Counted from the stretch's first letter, positions 32,086 to 43,416 are shown. The stretch is 64,000 bases of DNA from Thiosulfatihalobacter marinus (GCF_016019955.1 NZ_JAECRZ010000005.1:217626-281625), one strand, 5' to 3'. Translations and numbers: made by a program. Notes: generated by a model not told the origin, from the letters alone.

Positions 32086-32373
32086 ATGGCATTTACACCT
32101 CTGCATGACCGTGTGTTGGTTCGTCGCGTCGAAAGCGACGAGAAAACCAAGGGCGGCCTGATCATCCCCGATAGCGCCAAGGAAAAACCCGCCGAGGGCG
32201 AAATCGTTGCCGTGGGCGCCGGCCTGCGTGACGATGATGGCGACCGTATCGCTCTGGATGTCAAGGCAGGCGACAAGATCCTGTTTGGCAAATGGTCGGG
32301 CACCGAAATCACCCTGGACGGTGAAGAGCTGCTGATCATGAAAGAATCCGACATCATGGGCATCATTGCCTGA
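32086..32373 (+). CDS. groES: Co-chaperonin GroES
   Basis: A 95-aa heptameric lid of the GroEL folding chamber. It shows the N-terminal [11 protein letters not shown] motif, a mobile loop around [12 protein letters not shown] and the tail [17 protein letters not shown]. It follows the CIRCE promoter, with AGGGA upstream, and is separated from groEL by 40 nt. Expression is expected to rise on heat or misfolding stress through HrcA. Confidence 0.98.
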   Translation: MAFTPLHDRVLVRRVESDEKTKGGLIIPDSAKEKPAEGEIVAVGAGLRDDDGDRIALDVKAGDKILFGKWSGTEITLDGEELLIMKESDIMGIIA

Positions 32374-32383
32374 TCGTCGCTGA

Positions 32384-34057
<1,674 letters not shown>

Positions 34058-34100
34058 GGTTTTCGCAGTCGCGAAACCTTGCCTTGGCAAGACAGAGAGA

Positions 34101-34128
34101 GGGGTCGCCCACGGGCGGCCCCTTTTTT
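34101..34128 (+). terminator. groESL terminator
   Basis: A 9-bp stem (34101-34109 with 34114-34122, one G-T pair) is followed by six T. An additional hairpin AAGGTTTTCGC/GCGAAACCTT lies at 34056-34080 around the groEL stop. Confidence 0.9.
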
Positions 34129-34194
34129 CGTGGCTGTGCGGATTGAATACGGCACCGGGCGCGTATAGTTTGAGCGCGAACCAAAGGAGATTTC

Positions 34195-34320
34195 ATGGCC
34201 CGTTGAGGTGGGAAGGCACAGCGTCCTTCCAAGGCAAACCCGAACTGCAAGCCGTCCTGCCAGGGGGCGGGGTTGATTGGGGTGCCTGTTGTTCAACGAT
34301 ATTGTCCAGTCGGCGCCTGA
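34195..34320 (+). pseudogene. Possible small gene broken by an in-frame TGA
   Basis: A strong ribosome-binding site (AAAGGAGATTTC) precedes ATG GCC CGT TGA at 34195. The frame continues past this TGA as GGKAQRPSKANPN and ends at 34320. The Lys/Gly/Pro-rich start resembles short basic proteins that I recall from Rhodobacterales beginning MARGGK; a single G-to-T change of GGA to TGA would explain the stop, and the distal part looks frameshifted. It may be a decayed gene or a three-codon leader peptide (MAR) for rsgA. This family recall is from memory and uncertain. Confidence 0.35.
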
Positions 34321-34345
34321 CGCCGCGCCAAGAAGGTAAGACGCC

Positions 34346-35437
34346 ATGACACGGGATTTTTCCCAGTTTTTCTCGGATAGCACGCAGCCCCCTCGATCCT
34401 CCGGGGAAAAGACCGGGATCTCCGGTTTGGCCCGGTTGGGGTGGCAGCCGTTTTTTGCCCAACAGACGGACCCTGAAACGAGGCAGCGCACGCCGCCGGT
34501 ACGGGTGAGCGAGGTGCATCGCAACGGGTTGCGCGTGCTGGGCGAAGGGATCGAGGGCATGATCCCGGCCGGGCCGGAGGCGACCGTGGGGGATTGGTTC
34601 CTGTATGACGGGGAAGCCCCGGGCAGGAGCGAATTGCTGGCGCGCAAGAGCCTGTTCAGGCGCCGTGCGCCGGGCCATGATCGCCGGGTGCAGCTGATCG
34701 CGGCAAATGTGGATACGGTATTCGCCGTGACCTCGTGCAACGCGGATTTCAATATCGCGCGCCTGGAGCGCTATGTGGCATTGGCGATGGAGGCCGGGGT
34801 AACGCCGGTGATCCTGTTGACCAAGGCCGATCTGTGCGAGGATCCGCAGAGCTATGTGCACGCGGCGATGGCGGTGTCGGACCGGGTGGTCGTTGTGGCG
34901 CTGAACGCGCTGAGCGACGAGCCGGTGGACAAGCTGGCCGATTGGTGCAGGCCGGGTCAGACAGTGGCGTTCATGGGCAGTTCGGGGGTGGGCAAGTCGA
35001 CACTGGTGAACGCGGTGTTCCAGGAGGGGCGGGTGGCGACGGCCGGTATTCGCGAGGACGATGCAAAAGGGCGCCATACAACCACCGCGCGGCAGCTGCA
35101 TTTCACGCCCGACGGGGTGGCGGTATTGGACACGCCGGGGATGCGGGAGTTGCAGATGACGGATGCCGGTGACGGCATTGCCGATCTGTTCGCGGATGTG
35201 ACCGGGCTGGCGGCGGCATGCCGGTTTCGCGACTGTGCGCATGACAGCGAGCCGGGTTGCGCGGTGACAGAGGCGATCGCGCAGGGCGCGTTGGATCGGG
35301 CGCGTTTGGCGCGGTGGCGCAAGCTGGTGGCGGAGGACCGGTTCAATTCGGCCTCGCTGGCCGAGCGGCGATCTGCCGACAAGAGCTTTGGCAAGATGGT
35401 GCGCGCTGTCATGAAGGACAAGAAACCCCGGCGATAG
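34346..35437 (+). CDS. rsgA: Ribosome biogenesis GTPase RsgA
   Basis: A 363-aa circularly permuted GTPase that promotes late maturation of the 30S subunit. It has an N-terminal OB fold (about 55-115), then G motifs in permuted order: LLTKAD (G4), GSSGVGKST (G1), TTTARQL (G2) and DTPGMREL (G3). A C-terminal zinc knuckle CRFRDCAHDSEPGC follows. AGAAGG precedes the ATG. The N-terminus is about 30 residues longer than in E. coli RsgA. Confidence 0.96.
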   Translation: MTRDFSQFFSDSTQPPRSSGEKTGISGLARLGWQPFFAQQTDPETRQRTPPVRVSEVHRNGLRVLGEGIEGMIPAGPEATVGDWFLYDGEAPGRSELLARKSLFRRRAPGHDRRVQLIAANVDTVFAVTSCNADFNIARLERYVALAMEAGVTPVILLTKADLCEDPQSYVHAAMAVSDRVVVVALNALSDEPVDKLADWCRPGQTVAFMGSSGVGKSTLVNAVFQEGRVATAGIREDDAKGRHTTTARQLHFTPDGVAVLDTPGMRELQMTDAGDGIADLFADVTGLAAACRFRDCAHDSEPGCAVTEAIAQGALDRARLARWRKLVAEDRFNSASLAERRSADKSFGKMVRAVMKDKKPRR

Positions 35438-35511
35438 ACGGGGGCACGACGTTGTGGCGAACTGAGTGCAGGCTCCCTTGCCCTTGGGCATCCCGCGTGC
35501 CACTTGGGGTC

Positions 35512-36339
35512 ATGCGCCTGTTCCTGCTCACCGCCCTCACGATGACCGCCTTTGCCGCCAATTCGGTGCTCAACCGCGCCGCAGTGGGCGGGACGGACAT
35601 GGATCCGGTGACATTCGGCGCGGTGCGGCTGGCGGCGGGCGCGGTGATGCTGGCGGGGCTGGTGGCGGTGCAGGGGCGTGGTTTCGCGCCCGCTGGCCGT
35701 GGGCGGATTGTGGGGGTTGGCGCGCTGCTCGTCTATATATTCGGCTTTTCGCTGGCCTATCTGTCGCTGGATGCCGGGCTTGGCGCGCTGATCCTGTTTG
35801 GCGTGGTGCAGGTAACGATGTTTGCCGGCGCGCTGGCGCGGCGCGAGCCGGTGCCGGGTGCGCGATGGCTGGGCGCGGGGCTTGGGCTGACCGGGCTGGT
35901 GTGGCTGTTATGGCCGGGGGGCGCGGTAAGCGTGCCGATCGGGCATGGTGCGCTGATGGTGGCGGCGGGGATCGGGTGGGGCGTGTATTCATTGCAGGGC
36001 CAGCGCGAGCGCGACGCCACGCAGGCCACGGCGATGAATTTCCTGCTGGCGGCTCCGGTGGCGGTGGCGGGCGCGTGGGTGTTTGGTGCTGGCGCAATCA
36101 GCGGGGCGGGAGTGACGCTGGCGATCGTGTCCGGGGCACTGACCTCGGGATTGGGCTATGCGCTGTGGTACGCGCTGATCCCCGCGCTGGGCGCGGGCCG
36201 GGCGGCGGTGGCGCAGCTGAGCGTGCCGGTGCTCGCGCTGGGCGGCGGCATGGTGGTTCTGGGTGAACCGGTGACATGGCGGTTTGTGGCGGCGGCGGCG
36301 CTGGTGCTGGGCGGTGTGTTGGTGTCGATGCGGCGCTGA
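35512..36339 (+). CDS. EamA/DMT-superfamily transporter
   Basis: A 275-aa membrane protein with ten predicted helices in two EamA repeats (1-135 and 145-275). The internal duplication shows in the repeated AAxxW/Y-type loops, for example FGVVQVTMFAGALA and LGYALWYALIPALGAG. It is likely an exporter of small metabolites or amino acids; no substrate can be read. The start at 35512 begins the first helix (MRLFLLTALTMTAFAANSVL). GGGT lies just upstream and the ribosome-binding site is weak. Confidence 0.88.
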   Translation: MRLFLLTALTMTAFAANSVLNRAAVGGTDMDPVTFGAVRLAAGAVMLAGLVAVQGRGFAPAGRGRIVGVGALLVYIFGFSLAYLSLDAGLGALILFGVVQVTMFAGALARREPVPGARWLGAGLGLTGLVWLLWPGGAVSVPIGHGALMVAAGIGWGVYSLQGQRERDATQATAMNFLLAAPVAVAGAWVFGAGAISGAGVTLAIVSGALTSGLGYALWYALIPALGAGRAAVAQLSVPVLALGGGMVVLGEPVTWRFVAAAALVLGGVLVSMRR

Positions 36340-36358
36340 GCCGGGCGCGCGGCGTGCG

Positions 36359-36802
36359 TCAGGCTTTGACGATCGCTTCCAGGGGATCGTAGAGCAGCGC
36401 GTTTGACCAGGCGGCGCGGGCCAGGCTGTCGGGTTTGTGGGGCAGTTGGGCAAGTTCGGCGCGGCTGACGAAACGCCGCCGGGTGACGATGTTTTCCGGG
36501 TCGCGCCAGGCATCGGACAGAACGCCCGCCGTGACGCTGCACCGAAAGTAGATGTCGACCTGGTGAAACGTGCCGTCGGGATCGTGAAATTCATTGATCA
36601 GGCAGGGCGCACCCACGGCGATGGTCAGGCCGGTTTCCTCGTGAATTTCGCGTTTCAGGTTGTCGGGCAGGGACGCGCCGCGTTCGACCCCGCCGCCGGG
36701 CGCGCACCACAGGTTGCCCCGGCCCTTGGGGTAGGCGTTGACCATCAGCAGGCGATTGTCGTGCAGGATCAGGGCGCGGGCGGCAAGACGGGGCGGGGAC
36801 AT
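36359..36802 (-). CDS. Nudix hydrolase
   Basis: A 147-aa Nudix enzyme that removes nucleoside diphosphate-linked moieties. The Nudix box is complete (GGGVERGASLPDNLKREIHE followed by ETGL), with metal-binding REIHEE. The substrate cannot be told; the NUDIX4/MutT-like short form could clean oxidised nucleotides or act on NDP-sugars. It is convergent with the EamA gene and divergent from the lipase-like gene (59 nt between the starts). Confidence 0.92.
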   Translation of the reverse strand: MSPPRLAARALILHDNRLLMVNAYPKGRGNLWCAPGGGVERGASLPDNLKREIHEETGLTIAVGAPCLINEFHDPDGTFHQVDIYFRCSVTAGVLSDAWRDPENIVTRRRFVSRAELAQLPHKPDSLARAAWSNALLYDPLEAIVKA

Positions 36803-36861
36803 GTGCGGGTTCCGTTGCGTTTTGGCTTTTGTAGGCGGACCGAATTGCCTATCTCAAGGAT

Positions 36862-37647
36862 ATGTTGCGGTTCATTGTTCTTTTGCTGGGGCTGAATGTC
36901 GGGCTGCCCGGGGCGGCGCGGGCGGATTGTGTCGTGTTGCTGCATGGGCTGGCGCGCACGGAAAACTCTTTTGTGCTGATGGAAGCCGCGCTGGAACGCT
37001 ATGGCTATGAGGTGGTGCGCCCGGGCTATCCGTCGACCCGCAAGGAAATCGAGACCCTTGCGCAGGAGACCTTGCCGCGCGCGGTTGCGAAATGCGAGGG
37101 GCGCAAGCTGAATTTCGTGACCCATTCGATGGGTGGGATTCTGTTGCGGCTGTGGCTGCTGGACAACCGCCCGCCCAATCTGGGCCGGGTGGTGATGCTG
37201 GCGCCGCCCAACCAGGGATCGGAACTGGTGGATGTGCTGGGCCAGCTGGAGCCGTTTGACTGGATCAACGGGCCGGCGGGCGCGCAGCTTGGCACGCACG
37301 GGCTGCCGACAGAGCTGCCGCCGGTGAATTTCGAGCTGGGGGTGATTGCCGGGGACCGGTCGCTGAACCCGTTCTATTCGGCGCTGATCGAGGGACCGGA
37401 CGATGGCAAGGTTTCGGTTGCCAGTACGCGGGTGGCGGGGATGGCGGATCATCTGGTGTTGCCGGTAACGCATACGTTCATGATGAACAATCCGATGGTG
37501 ATTGCCCAGGTGCGGCTGTTCCTGGAGAATGGCGCCTTTGATCACGACATGAAATGGGGCGACGCCGAGGCGACGCTGGAAGAGATCGAGCTGTGGCGGA
37601 AAGGCGGTTGTGATGGCGAACCCTGTGACGACGAGCCCCCTGGCTGA
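36862..37647 (+). CDS. Exported lipase-like alpha/beta hydrolase
   Basis: A 261-aa protein with a signal peptide ([21 protein letters not shown], cleavage after residue 21 or so) and a class 2 lipase-like core: oxyanion [11 protein letters not shown], nucleophile elbow THSMGG (Ser at about residue 91), [10 protein letters not shown], and catalytic His in LPVTHTFMM. It is likely periplasmic. It overlaps the start of the next gene by 35 nt. It resembles PGAP1/triacylglycerol lipase-type esterases; natural substrate unknown. Confidence 0.87.
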   Translation: MLRFIVLLLGLNVGLPGAARADCVVLLHGLARTENSFVLMEAALERYGYEVVRPGYPSTRKEIETLAQETLPRAVAKCEGRKLNFVTHSMGGILLRLWLLDNRPPNLGRVVMLAPPNQGSELVDVLGQLEPFDWINGPAGAQLGTHGLPTELPPVNFELGVIAGDRSLNPFYSALIEGPDDGKVSVASTRVAGMADHLVLPVTHTFMMNNPMVIAQVRLFLENGAFDHDMKWGDAEATLEEIELWRKGGCDGEPCDDEPPG

Positions 37648-38779
37648 TCTGGACCTGGTCGGCGCCGAGGTGCTGGGCCCCGACGGGCTGAACAAGGGTG
37701 CGATCTGTCTGCGCGATGGGTGGATCGCCGCGCCGGACCGGGCGGGGCGGCGGGTGGATCTGAGCGGGTATCGCATTCTGCCCGGCATCGTGGACATTCA
37801 CGGCGACGGGTTCGAGCGTCACCTTGCGCCGCGCCGGGGGGTGATGACCAGCCTGGCGCCGGGGCTGGGGTCGACGGATGCCGAGCTGGCGGCGAACGGC
37901 ATCACCACCGCCGTGCTGGCGCAGTTCTGGAGTTGGGAAGGCGGGATGCGGGGGCCGGATTTCGCCCGCCGCGTCCTGGAGGCGCTGGCACAGGAGCCGA
38001 TGTTGACCGATTGCCGGGTGCAGTTGCGGTTCGAGACCCATTTGCTGGAGGATTACGCGGCGTTCGAAGAGGCCGTGGCGGCGTATGGTGTGGACTATGT
38101 GGTGTTCAACGATCACCTGCCGCATGACGCGCTGGCAAAGGGCAGGCGGCCGCCGCGCCTGACGGGGCAGGCGCTCAAGAGTGGGCGCAGCCCCGAGACC
38201 CATCTGGCGATGTTGCAGGCGTTGCACGCGGGCCGCGATGCGGTGCCCGGGGCGGTTGGCGCGCTGGCGGCGCGTTTGGCGGCGCGCGGCGTGCGGCTGG
38301 GCAGCCATGACGACCCGGATGCGGGCACGCGGCGGGACTGGCGCGCGCGCGGCGCGGCGATTTCGGAGTTTCCTGAGACCCGCGCGGCGGCGCTGGCGGC
38401 GCGGCAGGGGGGGGATGCGGTGATTCTGGGCGCGCCCAACGTGGTGCGGGGCGGATCGCATTCGGGCAAGGTGGCGGCGCGGGATCTGATCGGTGAAGGG
38501 CTGTGTGATGCGCTGGCATCGGATTATCACTATCCGGCGCCGCGGCTGGCGGTATTGCGGCTGGTGGCGGACGGCGTGGTGTCGCTTGAGGACGGCTGGG
38601 CGCTGATCTCGTCGCGGCCCGCCGCCCTGCTGGGGCTGGCGGATCGTGGCGTGCTGGCGGAGGGCCGACGCGCCGATCTGGTTGTGATGGACCCGGTCAC
38701 GGGGCGGATCGGGGCCACGATCTGTGCCGGGCGGATCAGCCATATGGCGGGCGCGGTGGCGGCGCGGTTCCTGGGCTGA
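37613..38779 (+). CDS. phnM: PhnM-type amidohydrolase, stand-alone
   Basis: A 388-aa amidohydrolase matching PhnM, the alpha-D-ribose 1-methylphosphonate 5-triphosphate diphosphatase of the C-P lyase pathway. Metal motifs include [10 protein letters not shown] (HxD-type), [23 protein letters not shown] and [10 protein letters not shown]. The ATG at 37613 has AAAGGCGG upstream. No other phn gene lies in the window, so its job may differ from phosphonate use; members outside phn operons are known. The overlap with the lipase-like gene suggests co-transcription. Confidence 0.85.
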   Translation: MANPVTTSPLADLDLVGAEVLGPDGLNKGAICLRDGWIAAPDRAGRRVDLSGYRILPGIVDIHGDGFERHLAPRRGVMTSLAPGLGSTDAELAANGITTAVLAQFWSWEGGMRGPDFARRVLEALAQEPMLTDCRVQLRFETHLLEDYAAFEEAVAAYGVDYVVFNDHLPHDALAKGRRPPRLTGQALKSGRSPETHLAMLQALHAGRDAVPGAVGALAARLAARGVRLGSHDDPDAGTRRDWRARGAAISEFPETRAAALAARQGGDAVILGAPNVVRGGSHSGKVAARDLIGEGLCDALASDYHYPAPRLAVLRLVADGVVSLEDGWALISSRPAALLGLADRGVLAEGRRADLVVMDPVTGRIGATICAGRISHMAGAVAARFLG

Positions 38780-38824
38780 GGGCGGCGCGCGGCCGGAACC
38801 GGGCCACGCGCCGACGCAGCGTTG

Positions 38825-39736
38825 CTAATGCGCCGGTTTGATGAAGGTGCCGTTTCTGAGATCGGCAAAGGCCTGGCGCAGTTCCTCCTGGGTGTTCATC
38901 ACGATCGGCCCGTGCCATGCCACCGGTTCCTGGATCGGCTGGCCCGAGACCAGCAGGAAACGCACGCCCTGTTCACCTGCCTGCACGGTGACTTCGTCGC
39001 CATTGCCAAAGCGGATCAGGGTACGGTCGCCGGACATGTCGCGGATATTGACCTCTTCTCCGGCCACGTCTTTTTCCAGCAGGATGCCGGTGGGGCGGGA
39101 GGCATCGGCAAAGGCGCCGGCCCCCTCGAACACATAGGCGAATGCGCGGCGGCGGGTGTCGATCGGGAAGGTTTTCTTTACCCCGGCAGGCACGGTGACA
39201 TCCAGGAACATCGGATCGGCGGCGATCCCGTCCACCGGGCCGGTGCGGCCCCAGAAGCTGCCGATGATCACACGAACGCGGGTGCCGTCATCCTCGACGA
39301 TCTCGGGAATTTCGCGGGCCGCGACATCCTGATAGCGCGGATCGGTCATCTTCAGGTCGCGCGGCAGGTTGGCCCAGAGCTGAAACCCGTGGTTGACGCC
39401 CTGGGCATCCGGGGAGGGCATTTCCTGATGCATGATCCCCGATCCGGCGGTCATCCACTGTACGTCGCCCGCGCCCAGATTGCCGGTGTTGCCCAGGCTG
39501 TCCTGATGTTCCACGGCGCCCGAGAGCACGTAGGTGATGGTTTCGATGCCGCGATGCGGGTGCCAGGGAAATCCCGCCTGATACTTGCCCGGATCATCGT
39601 TGCGGAAATGATCCATCAGCAGGAACGGGTCAAGCTCGCTGGGATCCCGGAACCCGAAGGCGCGGTGCAGGTGCACGCCGGCGCCTTCCATCGTGGATTG
39701 GGCCCGGCGCGTTTCAAGAACGGGTCTGATCGACAT
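38825..39736 (-). CDS. Pirin family protein
   Basis: A 303-aa bicupin of the pirin family, an Fe-binding protein with quercetinase or redox-sensor activity in some members. The N-terminal cupin shows FPWHPHRGIETITYVLSGAV, EHQDSLGN and MHQEMP, containing the His/His/Glu metal ligands; the C-terminal cupin is VPAGVKKTFPIDTRRRAFAY. The start at 39736 follows AAAGGAG. It is divergent from the CoA-ligase operon (209 nt between the starts). Function in this organism is unknown. Confidence 0.9.
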   Translation of the reverse strand: MSIRPVLETRRAQSTMEGAGVHLHRAFGFRDPSELDPFLLMDHFRNDDPGKYQAGFPWHPHRGIETITYVLSGAVEHQDSLGNTGNLGAGDVQWMTAGSGIMHQEMPSPDAQGVNHGFQLWANLPRDLKMTDPRYQDVAAREIPEIVEDDGTRVRVIIGSFWGRTGPVDGIAADPMFLDVTVPAGVKKTFPIDTRRRAFAYVFEGAGAFADASRPTGILLEKDVAGEEVNIRDMSGDRTLIRFGNGDEVTVQAGEQGVRFLLVSGQPIQEPVAWHGPIVMNTQEELRQAFADLRNGTFIKPAH

Positions 39737-39945
39737 GATGACTCTCCTTTGCCAAAGATGTAGGCCGTGGCCGGTCCGCGTGCAATCGGCGGCTCTGTGC
39801 GGGAACGAGCGCGGTCTGTGCGAAAATCGCCACAGACTGCCGTAACGTCCCTTTCCAAATCCCCGCATTCTCGGACATTGTGTTTTGAAACGGGGCGAAA
39901 CCCGTGTTGATGATACATCAATACAAATGGGGAGGAGACCATTTC

Positions 39946-41577
39946 ATGCTTGGGTCGATGATGAACGTTCCGCTCAATATCGCGGATGTCCTGAAATATG
40001 CCGCCGATGTGCATCCCACCGGCGAGATCGTGTCGGTGCGCACCGAGGGCGACATTCACCGCACCACCTACAAGGACACGCTGGGGCGGGTCTCGCAACT
40101 GGCGCACGCGCTGACGGCGCAGGGTGTGCGGGTGGGCGACCGGATCGCGACGCTGGCCTGGAACGGGTATCGTCACTTTGAGCTGTATTACGCGATTTCG
40201 GGCATTGGCGCGGTGTGCCACACGATCAACCCGCGCCTGTCGGCCGAGCAGATGAGCTATATCATTTCCCATGCCGAAGACACGATGCTGTTTGTCGACA
40301 CGACCTTTGTGCCCATCGTCGCGGCGTTGCGCGCGCAGTGGCCGGCCGGGCTGAAAATCGTGGTGATGACCGACAGGGCGCATATGCCCGGGGGCGATGA
40401 CCTGTGTTACGAAGAGTTGCTGGACGGGCAGGCCACAACCTTTGACTGGCCGGTACTGGATGAAAACACCGCCTCGGGCCTGTGCTATACATCGGGCACG
40501 ACCGGCAATCCCAAGGGCACGCTGTATTCCCACCGCTCGACCGTGCTGCATGCCTTCATGGAGGCGGTCAGCCTGCCCAACGTGTTGCAACCGGGGCGCC
40601 GGATCCTGCCGGTTGTGCCGCTGTTTCACGTCAATGCCTGGGGCCTGCCCTATGCCGCGCCGCTGACCGGTGCGTCGCTGGTCTTTCCCGGCGCGGCGCT
40701 GGATGGCGAAAACCTGTTCCGGCTGATGGATACCGAACAGGTTTATTCCGCCTGGGGCGTGCCCACGGTCTGGCTGGGCCTTCAGGGCGAGATCAAAAAG
40801 CAGGGGCGGCTGCCGCAGGGGCTGGCGGATGTGGTGATCGGTGGCTCGGCGGCGCCGGCCTCGATGATCCGGGGGTTCGAGGCGCAGGGGGTGAATGTCT
40901 GTCATGCCTGGGGCATGACCGAGATGTCGCCGATCGGCACCACCGGCAATCTGCCGCCGCATCTTGAGGGTCTGTCGCTGGACGACAAGCTGGCGCTCAA
41001 GTCCAAACAGGGGCGCCGCACCTGTCTTGTGGACCTGAAGATCGTTGACGAGGATGGCAAGCGCCTGCCACATGACGGCGTGGCGGCGGGCGAGCTTTAC
41101 GTGCGCGGCCCGGCGATCACGGCGGGGTATTACAAGAATGACGACGCCAATGCAGGGGCCTTTGACCGCGAAGGCTGGTTTGGCACCGGCGACATTGCAA
41201 CCATTGACGCGGATGGTTTCCTGGCGATCACCGACCGGGCGAAGGACCTGATCAAATCCGGCGGAGAGTGGATTTCATCCATCGATCTGGAAAACGTGGT
41301 CATGGCCCATCCCGGGGTGGCCAATTGCGCGGTTATCGCGCTGCCCCATCCGAAATGGGACGAGCGGCCGCTGATGATCGTGGTGCCCGCCGGCGAGTCC
41401 CGGCCCGAGGTAAGCGAATTGATGACGTTGTTGTCCGAACATTTCGCCAAGTGGCAATTGCCCGACGACGTGGTGTTTGTCGGGGAACTGCCGCTGACGG
41501 CGACCGGCAAGGTGTCCAAGCTGACATTGCGTACGCAGTTTGCGCACCATGTCCTGCCGGACATGGAACAGGACTGA
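39946..41577 (+). CDS. AMP-forming acyl-CoA ligase
   Basis: A 543-aa ANL-superfamily ligase activating a carboxylic acid to its CoA ester. The P-loop is LCYTSGTTGNPKG (about residues 180-193), A5 is AWGMTEMSP, A7 GWFGTGDIA and A10 PLTATGKVSKLTLR with catalytic Lys. The N-terminus MLGSMMNVPLNIADVL resembles the DmdB-like/medium-chain ligase group common in roseobacters. GGGGAGGAG precedes the ATG. It is the first gene of a plus-strand operon that ends at the thioesterase gene. The substrate is not shown; a short- or medium-chain or hydroxy acid is likely from context. Confidence 0.9.
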   Translation: MLGSMMNVPLNIADVLKYAADVHPTGEIVSVRTEGDIHRTTYKDTLGRVSQLAHALTAQGVRVGDRIATLAWNGYRHFELYYAISGIGAVCHTINPRLSAEQMSYIISHAEDTMLFVDTTFVPIVAALRAQWPAGLKIVVMTDRAHMPGGDDLCYEELLDGQATTFDWPVLDENTASGLCYTSGTTGNPKGTLYSHRSTVLHAFMEAVSLPNVLQPGRRILPVVPLFHVNAWGLPYAAPLTGASLVFPGAALDGENLFRLMDTEQVYSAWGVPTVWLGLQGEIKKQGRLPQGLADVVIGGSAAPASMIRGFEAQGVNVCHAWGMTEMSPIGTTGNLPPHLEGLSLDDKLALKSKQGRRTCLVDLKIVDEDGKRLPHDGVAAGELYVRGPAITAGYYKNDDANAGAFDREGWFGTGDIATIDADGFLAITDRAKDLIKSGGEWISSIDLENVVMAHPGVANCAVIALPHPKWDERPLMIVVPAGESRPEVSELMTLLSEHFAKWQLPDDVVFVGELPLTATGKVSKLTLRTQFAHHVLPDMEQD

Positions 41578-41648
41578 CAGGAACCGACCGGATGTCTGCC
41601 GCTGTCCGCGGTCCGGTCCGGCAGGGAATCAAAACGAGAGGAAAACAG

Positions 41649-42377
41649 ATGAAACCGAACTATCCGATACTGGCGATTGCCACCGCCGCGCAAGCGGCGT
41701 TTGCGGTGGCGATGTGGCTGTGGCTGGTGGAAGCGCGCCCCCAGAATGTGGTCAATCAGTTCTGGGGGCATTTCGGGCCGGCATCTCTTTTGGTGTTGCT
41801 TGGAATGGTCGCCCTGATCGAGCGTGGCGGGCCGGTGGCGATGGGCACCAAGGAGGCGTGGCTGGCGATCGCGGGGGGCGGCATCTATATCCTTGCCGAC
41901 ACGTTCATCATGCATCCGCCCTGGGGTGTGTTCGACGGGGCGGGCAAGGCCGAGCAGGAACATGTGACGATCATGGCCATGGTCTTGATGCTGGGGGTGT
42001 CCGCGCTGGCCATGTTGCGCAAATTCGGGGACCGGGCGCATCTGTCGGTGCATTTCGCGGTGGCGGTCCTGGTGGTGTCGATGGTGTTCCTCAGCCACAT
42101 GCAGCCCACCATGGCCGGAACCTCGGTGCACAGTGCGACCGTTGTGTTCCTGGTGTTGTGCGCCGCCCTGCGCGTTCTGCGGCGGACGTTCGAATATGGT
42201 ATCGCGCTGATCGTGACCGGCTGGATATTTTACAGTTCGCAAATGGGTTTTGCGGGTTTCGTGCAGATGAAAGGCTACAGCCCCGGCGCCTGGATCGCGC
42301 TTTGGGCCATGTTCGGCTTTGCCTCGGCCACGATCTTCACGCTGCTGGCGCCGCCGCTGACAGACGAAGATGACTGA
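41649..42377 (+). CDS. Polytopic membrane protein of unknown function
   Basis: A 242-aa protein with about seven hydrophobic helices (for example IATAAQAAFAVAMWLWLVEA, ASLLVLLGMVALI, VLMLGVSALAML, TVVFLVLCAALRVL). Several membrane-embedded His residues (FIMHPP, VHFAVAVLV, LSHMQPTMAG, SVHSATVV) could bind haem or metal. I cannot name a family. GAGAGG precedes the ATG and the gene overlaps the hydrolase downstream by 8 nt, so it belongs to the operon. It may be a transporter or membrane redox partner. Confidence 0.75.
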   Translation: MKPNYPILAIATAAQAAFAVAMWLWLVEARPQNVVNQFWGHFGPASLLVLLGMVALIERGGPVAMGTKEAWLAIAGGGIYILADTFIMHPPWGVFDGAGKAEQEHVTIMAMVLMLGVSALAMLRKFGDRAHLSVHFAVAVLVVSMVFLSHMQPTMAGTSVHSATVVFLVLCAALRVLRRTFEYGIALIVTGWIFYSSQMGFAGFVQMKGYSPGAWIALWAMFGFASATIFTLLAPPLTDEDD

Positions 42378-43278
42378 CCCGCTGCGCCAGGAATGGCTGG
42401 ATATCGACGGTCAGACCTTTGCCGCGATCTGCGCCGGAAATCCGGAGGCCCCCTTGCTGCTGTGCCTGCACGGGTTCCCCGAATATTCCGGCGCTTTCGA
42501 AGAGCTGATACCGCTGCTGGCAGACCGGTTCCATGTCGTGGCCCCGGATCAGCGCGGCTATGGCCGCTCCTGGAAACCGCAGGAGATTGCCGCCTACGCC
42601 ATGCCAAACCTGGTGCGGGATGCGGGTGCGATGATCGCCCGTTTCGGGCAGGGCAATCCGGCGGCGGCGGTGATCGGGCATGACTGGGGCGCGGCGGTGG
42701 CCTATGCGCTGGCATTTCGCAATCCCGGCCTCGTATCCCGGCTGGTGGTGGTCAATGGCGTGCATCCCGCGCCGTTTCAGCGCGCGCTGGCCGCCGGGGG
42801 CGCGCAAAGCGTGGCCAGCCAGTATATCGACTGGCTGCGCGCCGACGGATCCGAACGGGCTCTGGTGGAAAACGACCACGCCCGCATGTTCCGGATCTTT
42901 TCCGAACATATGGACATGTCCTGGATGACCCCGGCGCGACGCGCCCGTTACCGAAATGCCTGGGGCGACATGAAAGGTGTACGCGGCATGGTCAACTGGT
43001 ACCGGGCCTCGGCGCTGAAACTGGCCAGACCGGGCGCGCCGCTGCCGAAGGCAGCCTTGCCGCGGCTGGACCCGGAGGCGTTGCGCGTGCACATGCCCCA
43101 CCTGGTGATCTGGGGCGAGAACGACACCGCGCTGCTGCCCGAGGCGCGCGACGGGTTGCACGAATATTGCGACGATTTTCGCGGCGTCGTCACGGTACCG
43201 GGCGCCGACCACTGGGTGCTGCACCAGAAACCACAGGACGTGGCCCGGCACCTTCTCGCCTTTCTGGAAACGTCCTGA
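42370..43278 (+). CDS. Alpha/beta hydrolase, epoxide-hydrolase-like
   Basis: A 302-aa hydrolase in which the nucleophile position is Asp (GHDWGA, about residue 102), the hallmark of epoxide hydrolases and haloalkane dehalogenases. The oxyanion motif is CLHGFPEYS, a PDQRGYGRSWKP stretch follows, the acid lies in IWGENDTALLP and the His in GADHWVLHQ. A helical cap lies between. The ATG overlaps the upstream membrane-protein gene. The likely activity is hydrolysis of an epoxide or ester intermediate of the pathway. Confidence 0.88.
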   Translation: MTDPLRQEWLDIDGQTFAAICAGNPEAPLLLCLHGFPEYSGAFEELIPLLADRFHVVAPDQRGYGRSWKPQEIAAYAMPNLVRDAGAMIARFGQGNPAAAVIGHDWGAAVAYALAFRNPGLVSRLVVVNGVHPAPFQRALAAGGAQSVASQYIDWLRADGSERALVENDHARMFRIFSEHMDMSWMTPARRARYRNAWGDMKGVRGMVNWYRASALKLARPGAPLPKAALPRLDPEALRVHMPHLVIWGENDTALLPEARDGLHEYCDDFRGVVTVPGADHWVLHQKPQDVARHLLAFLETS

Positions 43279-43279
43279 T

Positions 43280-43302
43280 CTTCATTTTGCCAAAAAATAC
43301 TC
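43280..43302 (-). repeat. Tail of a dispersed terminator-like repeat
   Basis: Read on the minus strand, the segment is GAGTATTTTTTGGCAAAATG followed by AAG, one T longer than the tail of the element at 49368-49427. The GC-rich hairpins of that element are not preserved here. It directly follows the hydrolase stop. Confidence 0.6.
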
Positions 43303-43416
43303 GCGCCGCAGGCATCCCGACCCACCGCCGCAAAATGACGTTGTGTCGTTTGCCCCACGTTCCGTCTTGCTGTGCCGGACGAGCGCCTTATCGTGGCCCC
43401 GACAGGAGGAACACAT

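Noticed and set aside
34195..34320. Selenocysteine at the in-frame TGA
   Set aside because: No evident stem-loop of SECIS type follows the TGA and no selenoprotein family matches; a nonsense change is simpler.
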